Positions 1 through 4,803 of a DNA stretch of 12,261 bases are shown one piece after another. Position 1 is the first letter of the stretch. Each line of letters opens with the position of its first letter. The DNA comes from Bacillota bacterium. GTDB lineage: Bacteria; Bacillota; Bacilli; Alicyclobacillales; SLC66. The DNA is taken from positions 1 through 12,261 of the forward strand of contig JAJZZT010000170.1 in assembly GCA_021797415.1 (NCBI GenBank). Direction: 5' to 3'. Made by a program: the position numbers and the translations under genes. The notes beneath the pieces are model-generated. The model was not told the DNA's origin, searched no databases, and saw only the letters and a list, made by a program, of their open reading frames with translations.

Positions 1-1198
1 GTAAAGTAATGCGCATGGCGGGTTCATTTTCCCCCATATCTTCCGTCGTTGCAGTGACGATGATAGGGTGCCAGGCGATGGGGATGCGCTGGGTGGTTTT
101 ATTCTTGTACACAATTTTGACGGTGGACCTTTCCGTCAACTCATAACCAGCCGGTATACGCAGATCGGCCGGCCCGGGCGCGTTGGGGAAAATGTCCCGA
201 ACCAACATGCCCTCGCTTTCTTGTTTGGCCAAGTACTCGCGCGCCTTGTCTAAGCTTGTCGCAAGATATCCTTCTGCGCCGCGAGACGTGGCCTGTTCTT
301 GCAGCACGCGCTCAGAAATGCTGTAATCAGCGCAAGTCATGATTTGCGCGATTTGCTCGTCAGAAATACCCGCGCCGACCATGCCTGTCACAGCCGTGTG
401 TACAAGCGCCGAACGGTCGGTGCTGTCCGGCTTAGTGGGGTCGGTACCCTCGCGAATAATTTGTTGCAAACGTTGGGACAGTCCGCTCAGCCAATCGTCC
501 AGAACCGCCTGCTCCGGCGCGGTGGCGATAGCGGCTTGCAGCGCTCCCACGTCAACAGCATCAACGGCGGCGTCCTCTGGGTCTGCGCTGTCCGCAGGCA
601 CCAGCCTGACAAGGTCCGCGTAACTGGCCACCTCGTCGGTCGGGCCGTGTATGATTCGCACTTCCTTTATGTTCTCGGGGTCTTTGCAGTGTATAGACCC
701 CGCCAGCCGGAATATGCGTGAGATATCCTGTGTGTGGTCCGCACCAATCATTTCGGCTATACAAGCCATGACCGACTCTGCGGTCGCGGCTTGTATAGCC
801 TCGTCCAGTCTGCAGTACAAATGCAAGCCACGGCCTGACGCCACAACCAGGGATATTTTTACGCTTTCCGGCAGTTTGGCCAAAATGCCCGGCAGCGCTG
901 CCTTCGGGTTGTCCACGTGGTCAATGTCCCACCAGAGCAGAGCCGTGCCTTGTATGCAGTCTGCCTTTTCCGCGTGTTTATTGAGTGCCCCAACGCGCGG
1001 CACCAGCCCGATGTACGTATTCATCTCCTCGTTCACATTCGGAACCGTGCCCCATTTAATTGTGCGCGCGGCCAGACCCCTACCTGCAGCTGGTTGCTCC
1101 GCCACTTCCATGTAACTGTCCTTGGCAACGATTGACGCTTGCGCATTCACAATGTAGTTGACGTGCTGCTGCGCTGCTTCGCAATTTATCTTAACCAT
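1..1198 (-). CDS. AEP-type DNA primase / probable DUF927 protein of a mobile element (partial, runs off left edge)
   Basis: I translated this frame by hand: 399 codons without a stop, still open at position 1. The ATG at 1198 follows GGGGAGGT by 8 nt. Around residues 86-172 are the signatures of an archaeo-eukaryotic primase: an acidic pair WDID (D91, D93), then SGRGLHLY (121-128, H126), then a third acidic and arginine block DISRIFRLAGS (158-168) followed by a lysine (K172). Such enzymes make primers for replication of phages, plasmids and integrative elements. Residues 190-335 look helical and resemble nothing I know. From about residue 345 (RIPAGYEL and following) the text resembles the start of a DUF927 domain, commonly fused to or near such primases and leading into a helicase-like ATPase; that part lies outside the window. 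The primase call is firm, DUF927 less so. The nearest upstream gene is a small unknown protein 123 nt away. Confidence 0.8.
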   Translation of the reverse strand, partial: MVKINCEAAQQHVNYIVNAQASIVAKDSYMEVAEQPAAGRGLAARTIKWGTVPNVNEEMNTYIGLVPRVGALNKHAEKADCIQGTALLWWDIDHVDNPKAALPGILAKLPESVKISLVVASGRGLHLYCRLDEAIQAATAESVMACIAEMIGADHTQDISRIFRLAGSIHCKDPENIKEVRIIHGPTDEVASYADLVRLVPADSADPEDAAVDAVDVGALQAAIATAPEQAVLDDWLSGLSQRLQQIIREGTDPTKPDSTDRSALVHTAVTGMVGAGISDEQIAQIMTCADYSISERVLQEQATSRGAEGYLATSLDKAREYLAKQESEGMLVRDIFPNAPGPADLRIPAGYELTERSTVKIVYKNKTTQRIPIAWHPIIVTATTEDMGENEPAMRITL

Positions 1199-1232
1199 TT
1201 GTCCATACCTCCCCAATAATTGACAGGAGGGT

Positions 1233-1264
1233 CATTGCTGTGTTTTAATGAAAATACAGCAATG
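1233..1264. repeat. Perfect-arm dyad upstream of the primase gene
   Basis: Arms CATTGCTGT and ACAGCAATG (9 bp) continue through one G/T position and TTTT/AAAA, leaving the 4-nt loop AATG: a 14-bp stem. The non-Watson-Crick position is a G-U wobble in plus-strand RNA or single-stranded DNA but an A-C mismatch on the minus strand. It ends 34 nt before the primase start codon, and no U tract follows on either strand. It could be an operator, a translational control hairpin or an origin-like structure. Confidence 0.6.
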
Positions 1265-1294
1265 CCCACAACTTCATATCGACCTTTCATTCGC

Positions 1295-1315
1295 GGCCGC
1301 CCTCGTGAGGCGGCC
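1295..1315. repeat. Short GC-rich hairpin between two element genes
   Basis: GGCCGCC and GGCGGCC form a perfect 7-bp stem around a 7-nt loop, directly downstream of the stop codon of the 114-codon gene. There is no U tract on the minus strand, so at most it is a weak or atypical terminator, or a processing or pausing structure between that gene and the primase gene. Confidence 0.45.
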
Positions 1316-1321
1316 TCAACC

Positions 1322-1666
1322 TTACTTACGCCGCCCTTGCGGCGCTAATCCAGCTGCAATTGCAAGTTTTGCTAAGTCTGCGTTCTTCCGTTCGTATCTG
1401 CGTTGTTTAGCTGTAGCATTCATCTTGCACGCAATCGCATTCTTGAGCGCGGATTCTATATGCAATGCCGCGTGACATGGCAACTTGCGCTTTGTCCAGT
1501 TTCGCACCCAAACCTCTCGCTTATAATCGCCTTCCAAATCGATACCATATTGCGTCAAATCAATCTCGTACGCCGCGTTCGCCGCCATTGCCTGCCCGGT
1601 TGCGGCGCGTATCGCGGCCTTGATTTCGGCCCGGTGCAGCGGCGCGATTGCGTGATTAATCTTCAT
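1322..1666 (-). CDS. Small hypothetical protein of the mobile region
   Basis: A 114-residue basic, alanine-rich protein that I do not recognise. The ATG at 1666 is preceded by GAGGAGG nine bases upstream, and a second purine-rich block GAAGGAG abuts the start. An extended -10 element lies about 40 bases upstream. The protein is probably mostly helical, has no membrane segment or signal peptide, and ends in a basic tail (QGRRK). A central stretch is rich in aromatic and charged residues (YKREVWVRNWTKRK, about residues 48-61), which would fit nucleic-acid contact, but no family motif is visible. It precedes the primase gene on the same strand and may be co-transcribed with it, although two hairpins lie between. 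Reality of the gene is supported by the ribosome binding site, promoter and same-strand context; function is unknown. Confidence 0.65.
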   Translation of the reverse strand: MKINHAIAPLHRAEIKAAIRAATGQAMAANAAYEIDLTQYGIDLEGDYKREVWVRNWTKRKLPCHAALHIESALKNAIACKMNATAKQRRYERKNADLAKLAIAAGLAPQGRRK

Positions 1667-1704
1667 CTCCTTCGTCCTCCTCAGTCAGAGTAACTCACAG
1701 GAAA

Positions 1705-1713
1705 ATTATAACA
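1705..1713 (-). promoter_or_regulatory. Extended -10 promoter for the 114-codon gene
   Basis: The minus strand reads TGTTATAAT, a perfect extended -10 (TGnTATAAT). The sequence 17 nt further upstream (TTACGC) is a poor -35, as expected for extended -10 promoters. Transcription would start near 1698, about 30 bases before the ATG at 1666, leaving its ribosome binding site inside the transcript. Confidence 0.55.
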
Positions 1714-1783
1714 TTCGTATTCGGTCAGCGTAATTCCTCCTTGAGATGGCCAATTTACAAAATTTGTATTGTGGGTGTATTAC

Positions 1784-1826
1784 CCCCGCAAGAACGGGGA
1801 AGGCCCGTCCACCGCGCCGGGCCTTC
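1784..1826 (-). terminator. Double hairpin downstream of the tandem-HTH gene (possible weak terminator)
   Basis: Two adjacent stems: GAAGGCCCG (1799-1807) with CGGGCCTTC (1818-1826), 9 bp; and CCCCG (1784-1788) with CGGGG (1795-1799), 5 bp. They start 15 bases after the stop codon of the HTH gene. A U tract is absent on the minus strand; on the plus strand only TTT follows. Position suggests transcript termination or mRNA 3'-end protection; sequence support is modest. Confidence 0.4.
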
Positions 1827-1841
1827 TTTGAGATGTGTGTG

Positions 1842-2102
1842 TCAAGTCGAAAGCTGCCACACTCGGACCGCAGGCAGTCCACTGACTTTCGCAGCTTGAC
1901 CAATCGTAAAACCACCTTGCAGCATCGCGATCGCGAGGACGATGCGCTGAGTCATGCTCAGTCTCTTGTTCGCTTTGCTCGAAAGCTGCCACACTCGGAC
2001 CGCAGGCAGTCCACTGACTTTCGCAGCTTGACCAATCGTAAAACCACCTTGCAGCATCGCGATCGCGAGGACGATGCGCTGCGTGCGAGAAAGAGTCTTC
2101 AA
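1842..2102 (-). CDS. Small DNA-binding protein made of two near-identical HTH units
   Basis: An 86-residue protein starting at TTG (2102), 10 bases after AGGAGG; stop codons lie just upstream in frame, so no longer form is possible. It is a 44-codon unit present twice, each carrying TIGQAAKVSGLPAVRVW. That segment resembles the first helix-turn-helix of MerR or excisionase proteins (typical pattern TIGeaAklsGvs..t.r), though no MerR dimer helix or effector domain follows. The units are identical at DNA level over 103 bp (see repeat entry), so the duplication is recent. A single unit of about 42 residues is probably the ancestral form. Expected role is DNA binding, possibly as a regulator of the element. 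A promoter-like pair lies about 150 bases upstream. The TTG start and small size leave some doubt that it is expressed. Confidence 0.55.
   Translation of the reverse strand: MKTLSRTQRIVLAIAMLQGGFTIGQAAKVSGLPAVRVWQLSSKANKRLSMTQRIVLAIAMLQGGFTIGQAAKVSGLPAVRVWQLST
1847..2081. repeat. 103-bp perfect tandem direct repeat (132-bp period)
   Basis: Bases 1847-1949 and 1979-2081 are identical by eye, separated by a 29-bp segment that does not match the equivalent flank of the other copy. The period of 132 bp equals 44 codons, so the reading frame of the HTH gene is preserved across both copies. Confidence 0.95.
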
Positions 2103-2249
2103 AATCTATCAGCCTCCTGTGTGTTTGGTTTGGCCTTCGCAACAAGTATGCATCAGCGTCGCTCGAACCGGATACCCCTCTCAAATATTCGCAATAGCTC
2201 CCGATTGCTCGTCATTTCTCGTTCAATCGCGATTTTTCGGGATATTCAC

Positions 2250-2277
2250 CTTATACGGGTGGGAGTATCTCTGTAAA
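2250..2277 (-). promoter_or_regulatory. Putative promoter for the tandem-HTH gene
   Basis: The minus strand reads TTTACA (2277-2272), a 16-bp spacer, then TATAAG (2255-2250). Both hexamers match the SigA consensus at five of six positions. The start codon at 2102 would lie about 140 bases downstream of the transcription start, giving a long leader. Confidence 0.4.
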
Positions 2278-2335
2278 CAAGGTGATCTTGCTGCTCGTTA
2301 GTAATATATTGCTGCCTATAAAAGGATAATATTAG

Positions 2336-2387
2336 AACTGCGTGAGAAGCCGGGGGATGGCATCGTCCCTCGGCTTCTCGCGCAGTT
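2336..2387 (+). repeat. Long stem-loop (24-bp stem, 4-nt loop)
   Basis: Arm 2336-2357 pairs with 2366-2387, beginning AACTGCG and ending CGCAGTT, and the stem can extend two more pairs to a GCAT loop. The three non-Watson-Crick positions (2343/2380, 2353/2370, 2358/2365) are all G-U wobbles on the plus strand and A-C mismatches on the minus strand, so the plus-strand sequence is the one that folds fully. No U tract follows, so it is not an ordinary intrinsic terminator. It might be a structured RNA, a transfer or replication origin, or a repetitive palindromic element. Confidence 0.7.
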
Positions 2388-2446
2388 GCGGGTGTGTCTG
2401 CTTATATATTTCTCTGCAATGGGGGAGTGCTTCGGAGACGCGAGAA

Positions 2447-2482
2447 ACCCCCGCCGATGCCGGAAAGCAGCCAGGCGGGGGT
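2447..2482 (-). terminator. GC-rich hairpin, probable terminator of the three-gene operon
   Basis: Perfect 9-bp arms ACCCCCGCC and GGCGGGGGT enclose an 18-nt loop. On the minus strand the stem is followed by TTTCTCGCGTCT, a modest T-rich tail. It begins 27 bases after the stop codon of the last gene of the three-gene cassette, the expected place for an intrinsic terminator. The weak tail keeps confidence moderate. Confidence 0.5.
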
Positions 2483-2509
2483 GCAGGGGGCCGTGCTTAT
2501 AATGTGGTG

Positions 2510-2809
2510 TTATTTGCCTTCTTTCGGTGGGCCAAGTCCTGCTTGGTTTAAGAGCGATTTATTCGTCTTGAATCCCTGGGGAATATCTTTCTCGGAAGCG
2601 TCCGACGGTTGTTGTAGTCGACCAACGATAGTGCAATCTGCTTCAAATCGACATAAGAATTGCTCTGCAGTGATTCTTCTCGTAGGGAGCTTGGCTTCAA
2701 CCACAAACTCTGTTTTATCTGCAGAGATGCTGACGACACGCCCCTCACGAACTTCGCTGGTTCCCTCTATTTGGAATCTAACATCCATGCCTATCACCAA
2801 TAATTGCAT
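2510..2809 (-). CDS. Hypothetical protein, third gene of the small-protein cassette
   Basis: A 99-residue protein that I do not recognise. I chose the ATG at 2809, 7 bases after GGGGGTG; a GTG one codon earlier (2812) is possible but too close to that site. The N-terminal two thirds alternate hydrophobic and polar residues like a small beta barrel (GMDVRFQIEG, REGRVVSIS, KTEFVVEAKL), then LCRFEADCTIVGRL. The last 30 residues are polar and probably disordered. There is no signal peptide or membrane helix. It follows the previous gene by 63 bases and ends before a GC-rich hairpin. The region is visibly AT-richer than the chromosomal genes to the right, suggesting acquisition. The barrel-like pattern is my reading only. 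Confidence 0.65.
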   Translation of the reverse strand: MQLLVIGMDVRFQIEGTSEVREGRVVSISADKTEFVVEAKLPTRRITAEQFLCRFEADCTIVGRLQQPSDASEKDIPQGFKTNKSLLNQAGLGPPKEGK

Positions 2810-2872
2810 CACATTTCACCCCCGGTGTGCACATATCGTTCCTGACTTACTGTGAAGTGTTCCCTCTGCCCT

Positions 2873-3139
2873 TCATAATCGCCCATACTGCTCTACTGCT
2901 TCTAAAAATTTTATGAGCCACACTTGGTCATCAACAGCGATAATCGCCAACGACTGCTTCGAATCGCGATTAAACACAACCTGATTCTGTACAGGTGGAC
3001 CGATAAATTGCGTTGTAGAAACGAAAGGACTGCCCCTATCATCTGGTTCGACAAAGATTTCTCGCCAGTAAAACACAACAGAATCAATCATGAGTTCTTC
3101 TTTGCTCCATGAAACCTGATTGCAATTAGCTGTCTTCAT
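2873..3139 (-). CDS. Hypothetical protein, second gene of the small-protein cassette
   Basis: An 88-residue protein of unknown function. The ATG at 3139 lies 7 bases after GAGGAGG and only 12 bases after the previous gene's stop codon, so the two are surely co-transcribed. The protein is acidic and rich in aromatic and beta-branched residues (DSVVFYWREIFVEP, QVVFNRD, AIIAVDDQVWLIKFLEAVEQYG), which suggests a small alpha/beta fold ending in a helix. A glycine/proline-rich turn (FIGPPVQNQ) lies in the middle. There is no transmembrane segment, signal or catalytic motif that I can see. Small soluble acidic proteins in pairs are sometimes antitoxins, immunity proteins or anti-defence factors, but nothing here points to one of these. 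Confidence 0.7.
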   Translation of the reverse strand: MKTANCNQVSWSKEELMIDSVVFYWREIFVEPDDRGSPFVSTTQFIGPPVQNQVVFNRDSKQSLAIIAVDDQVWLIKFLEAVEQYGRL

Positions 3140-3151
3140 ATAAGCGCCTCC

Positions 3152-3463
3152 TCAGGATAAGAGTTCTTCAACGATAGAGCGCAATACATCGGTTGGCACC
3201 TGGAAAATGTCATTGTACATGTCTAATGTTTTTTGCGCATAATTTCCCAATCCCGACGCACCCCCAGTGTCGATATATTCTATATTTTTAATCAGTGTAT
3301 CAAAAGTTGACCTATTACAGGCGGAAACTATATCTCCGACAGTGTGTGTAGTACCGAGGATGGGGTCACTGTTATTAACCACCCCAAGGCGATAACATGT
3401 TATTGCTAAAAGAAGCTCAATACGTCTGTATTCCTGCCTTGGTTGTGTGGTCAGTTGGAACAC
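3152..3463 (-). CDS. Hypothetical protein, first gene of the small-protein cassette
   Basis: A 103-residue protein of unknown function, starting at GTG (3463), 7 bases after AGGAGGT, a near-perfect ribosome binding site. The N-terminal third looks helical (EYRRIELLLAITCYRLG), a polar middle contains DPILGTTHTVGDIV, and the C-terminus is again helical (KTLDMYNDIFQV, VLRSIVEELLS). I see no membrane segment or signal peptide. It heads a three-gene operon that begins about 60 bases after the strong hairpin that follows tRNA-Gly(UCC). A weak promoter candidate (TTGACC, 19-bp spacer, TGTACT) lies in between. Base composition is AT-richer than the housekeeping genes, so the cassette is likely foreign. 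Confidence 0.7.
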   Translation of the reverse strand: MFQLTTQPRQEYRRIELLLAITCYRLGVVNNSDPILGTTHTVGDIVSACNRSTFDTLIKNIEYIDTGGASGLGNYAQKTLDMYNDIFQVPTDVLRSIVEELLS

Positions 3464-3525
3464 AATAAATACCTCCTATGCACTAGTCAGTACATCACGA
3501 AGCCTTATTAGTGGGTCAAATGAAC

Positions 3526-3562
3526 GAAGACCGCCATGTTTTCCTTTCTCATGGCGGTCTTC
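3526..3562 (-). terminator. Strong hairpin after tRNA-Gly(UCC)
   Basis: GAAGACCGCCATG and CATGGCGGTCTTC form a perfect 13-bp stem with an 11-nt loop. It begins 47 bases beyond the CCA end of tRNA-Gly(UCC). On the minus strand it is followed by GTTCATTTG, only a poor U tract, but stem strength and position favour a terminator, separating the tRNA transcript from the cassette to its left. Confidence 0.6.
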
Positions 3563-3609
3563 TCGTGGTGTGATTGCTGTTATATCCTTTATTGCGTTAG
3601 TGCTTTGTT

Positions 3610-3683
3610 TGGAGCGGGCGGCGGGAATCGAACCCGCGCTCTCAGCTTGGAAGGCTGAAGTTCTACCATTGAACTACGCCCGC
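3610..3683 (-). tRNA. tRNA-Gly (anticodon UCC)
   Basis: The minus strand gives a 74-nt cloverleaf with the 3' CCA encoded. The 7-bp acceptor stem GCGGGCG pairs with CGCCCGC; the discriminator U is usual for tRNA-Gly. The anticodon loop is CUUCCAA, giving UCC, which reads GGA and GGG. The T loop holds the invariant GGTTCGATTCC. Its own promoter lies upstream and a 13-bp hairpin downstream. Accessory DNA begins on its 3' side, the side where tRNA-targeting integrases usually insert. Confidence 0.95.
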
Positions 3684-3698
3684 ACAATACCTTTATTC

Positions 3699-3727
3699 AG
3701 TATACCATCGGAATCCCCGCGAATCAA
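3699..3727 (-). promoter_or_regulatory. SigA-type promoter of tRNA-Gly(UCC)
   Basis: The minus strand has TTGATT (3727-3722), a 17-bp spacer and TATACT (3704-3699), close matches to both consensus hexamers. The mature tRNA 5' end lies 15 bases after the -10 element, leaving a short 5' leader for RNase P to remove. Confidence 0.75.
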
Positions 3728-3747
3728 ATCTGGCCGGCGTCGCTCCT

Positions 3748-3806
3748 AAAAAAGCGAGCGGATCATGTGCGGCTGCGCACCTGGCACGAAGCATAGCCCT
3801 ATGATC
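3748..3806 (-). terminator. Possible terminator of the acetyltransferase gene
   Basis: On the minus strand GATCAT (3806-3801, overlapping the stop codon) can pair with ATGATC (3766-3761), enclosing a 5-bp GTGCG/CGCAC hairpin (3780-3767). A run of six T follows at 3753-3748, 7 bases after the outer stem. An alternative stem CGCTC/GAGCG (3760-3741) surrounds the T run. The fold is imperfect, so this is tentative. The 11-mer GATCATGTGCG also occurs twice here as a direct repeat, at 3761 and 3803. Confidence 0.4.
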
Positions 3807-4380
3807 ATGTGCGTTCCCCCCATTCCTCCGAAGTGACGGCGTACAAAAAATGGTCCTCCCACCGTCCGCCAATTCTCAGATAACGCGGTGAAAATCCCTC
3901 GCGACGAAATCCGTTTTTTTCGAGAACGCGAACCGATGCCGCGTTGCGTGGCATGACAGCCCCCTGAATCCGGTGCAGCCCCGCAGTTGTGAAAGCAAAT
4001 TGGACAGCAAGGCCGACCGCTTCGGTCGCCAACCCTTTACCGTTGTGTGCTTTGTCCAGGAAATAGCCAATGGTGCAGTTCTCCCAGGCTCCCCGCACGA
4101 CATTGCTCAGGTTGACGTGTCCGACCAACGTTTCGTCGATTCGTGGATCGTCCGCCCGCAAAAAAATGCCGAACATGAACCCCGCTGTCTCCTCCCAATT
4201 CCATAGCCAGTTCTTGATCACCTCTTTCTGGCCGTCCAGCGTAAAGTAGGCATCCACGCGCCTCGGTTCAAAGGGCTTTGTGAAATGGCGGTTCCGCACC
4301 CGAAGATCGAGCAGGGGTTCCACGTCCTCCAACGCAAGGCGGCGAAGACAGAGCCGCTTGGATTCCAGCCGCATATCCAT
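3805..4380 (-). CDS. GNAT acetyltransferase, RimJ/RimL type
   Basis: A 191-residue protein of the usual length for the RimJ/RimL (Acetyltransf_3) branch of the GNAT superfamily, which moves acetyl from acetyl-CoA to an amine, in characterised members the N-terminus of a ribosomal protein. Visible features are RLCLRRLALEDVEPLL near the start; GHVNLSNV (87-94), the central strand; IGYFLDKAHNGKGLATEA (104-121) with the acetyl-CoA pyrophosphate loop HNGKGLA; and NAASVRVLEKNGFRREG (146-162), the classic C-terminal helix. The start at 4380 lies 4 bases after GGAGGAG; an ATG two codons later (4374) is spaced better and equally possible. The natural substrate cannot be told from sequence. It follows a decayed dehydrogenase fragment and the tRNA terminator, so it needs its own promoter. 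Confidence 0.9.
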   Translation of the reverse strand: MDMRLESKRLCLRRLALEDVEPLLDLRVRNRHFTKPFEPRRVDAYFTLDGQKEVIKNWLWNWEETAGFMFGIFLRADDPRIDETLVGHVNLSNVVRGAWENCTIGYFLDKAHNGKGLATEAVGLAVQFAFTTAGLHRIQGAVMPRNAASVRVLEKNGFRREGFSPRYLRIGGRWEDHFLYAVTSEEWGERT

Positions 4381-4435
4381 TATTCTCCTCCATTATATCC
4401 CACAAACGGTTCCGTCGGAAATCTGCCCAACCGAA

Positions 4436-4618
4436 TGCGTCAGCTGCGGTATAATGCGGTCCGATGATGTCTCCCAGTTGAATCGCGGTCGAGGACATAT
4501 TGACGAAGCGTCCCCATTTAGCCGCCCGCATGCGGGGCGGCACAGCCTGCGTGACCAGAAAAACGGATTTCAGATTGACGTCCATGACCTCGTCAATCTC
4601 TTCTCGCCAAGTTTCCCG
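4436..4618 (-). pseudogene. Remnant of a short-chain dehydrogenase/reductase (SDR)
   Basis: About 60 codons of recognisable SDR sequence survive: WREEIDEVMDVNLKSVFLVT, then WGRFVNMSS, then PHYTAADA. In intact SDRs such as FabG these are the helix with the conserved Asn, the strand carrying the catalytic Ser, and the active-site YxxxK. Here the Tyr is present but the Lys position reads Asp. The N-terminal NAD(P)-binding TGxxxGIG and NNAG parts are missing because the tRNA terminator occupies that place, and the C-terminal half is missing because the acetyltransferase start region follows. No start codon with a ribosome binding site exists. It is a truncated, non-functional leftover. Confidence 0.75.
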
Positions 4619-4620
4619 CC

Positions 4621-4651
4621 AAAATAAAAAAAGCCTTCCGCATAGAACGGC
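4621..4651 (-). terminator. Intrinsic terminator of the tRNA-Gly/tRNA-Ile2 unit
   Basis: On the minus strand an imperfect stem (GCCGTTC with GGAAGGC, one mismatch and one G-U pair, loop of 5) is followed directly by TTTTTTTATTTT. The T tract is strong although the stem is modest. It lies about 50 bases beyond the CCA of tRNA-Ile2. Confidence 0.65.
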
Positions 4652-4702
4652 CCTCTGTCCGCTTACAAAATAGCTGCAAATGAGAAAACTTGCGCGTAGA
4701 TC

Positions 4703-4779
4703 TGGTGGGCCCACCAGGACTCGAACCTGGGACCAACCGGTTATGAGCCGGCCGCTCTGACCAACTGAGCTATAGGCCC
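4703..4779 (-). tRNA. tRNA with CAU anticodon, probably tRNA-Ile2
   Basis: A 77-nt cloverleaf on the minus strand with encoded CCA. The acceptor GGGCCTA pairs with TGGGCCC (one G-U) and the discriminator is A. The anticodon loop CUCAUAA gives CAU. A CAU tRNA may be elongator Met, initiator Met or Ile2. The 5' half GGGCCTATAGCTCAGTTGG is that of Bacillota tRNA-Ile, so I favour the isoleucine AUA-reader, whose C34 would be converted to lysidine by TilS. The initiator is excluded by the paired G1-C72. Elongator Met remains the alternative. Confidence 0.9.
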
Positions 4780-4803
4780 GCGCGCTCATGAAAATGAGCA
4801 TGT

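Larger units (their letters stand above)
2103..2509. other. Non-coding stretch with hairpins
   Basis: I see no convincing gene here on either strand; the open frames are short, lack well-placed ribosome binding sites or cross the hairpins. It contains a minus-strand promoter-like pair (2250-2277), a long stem-loop (2336-2387) and a GC-rich hairpin (2447-2482). G-rich 2421-2425 could also pair with the C-rich arm at 2448-2452, an alternative fold to the second hairpin. Confidence 0.6.

Noticed and set aside
299..1135. Plus-strand frames of 72 to 154 codons in the first 1.1 kb
   Set aside because: The minus strand carries an uninterrupted 399-codon frame with primase motifs and a good ribosome binding site.
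1780..1800. A CRISPR-like sequence (CCCCGCAAGAACGGGG, reminiscent of type I-E repeats)
   Set aside because: It occurs only once, with no spacer array and no cas genes; a small hairpin after the HTH gene explains it.
2153..2215. A 20-codon minus-strand frame starting MTSNRELLRIF
   Set aside because: The peptide looks protein-like but no good ribosome binding site precedes it and the length is within chance.
2455..2476. GCCGGAAAGCAGCC resembles the conserved tip of the SRP RNA (CCGGAAGG..AGCAGCC)
   Set aside because: The GG that closes the GGAA tetraloop is missing, the flanking helix does not fit, and the segment is the loop of a terminator-like hairpin.
4392..4397. TATAAT just before the acetyltransferase gene as its promoter
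   Set aside because: Transcription from it would start about at the ribosome binding site and remove it from the mRNA; the -35 region (TTCCGA) is weak. It may be chance, or give a leaderless transcript from the nearby ATG.
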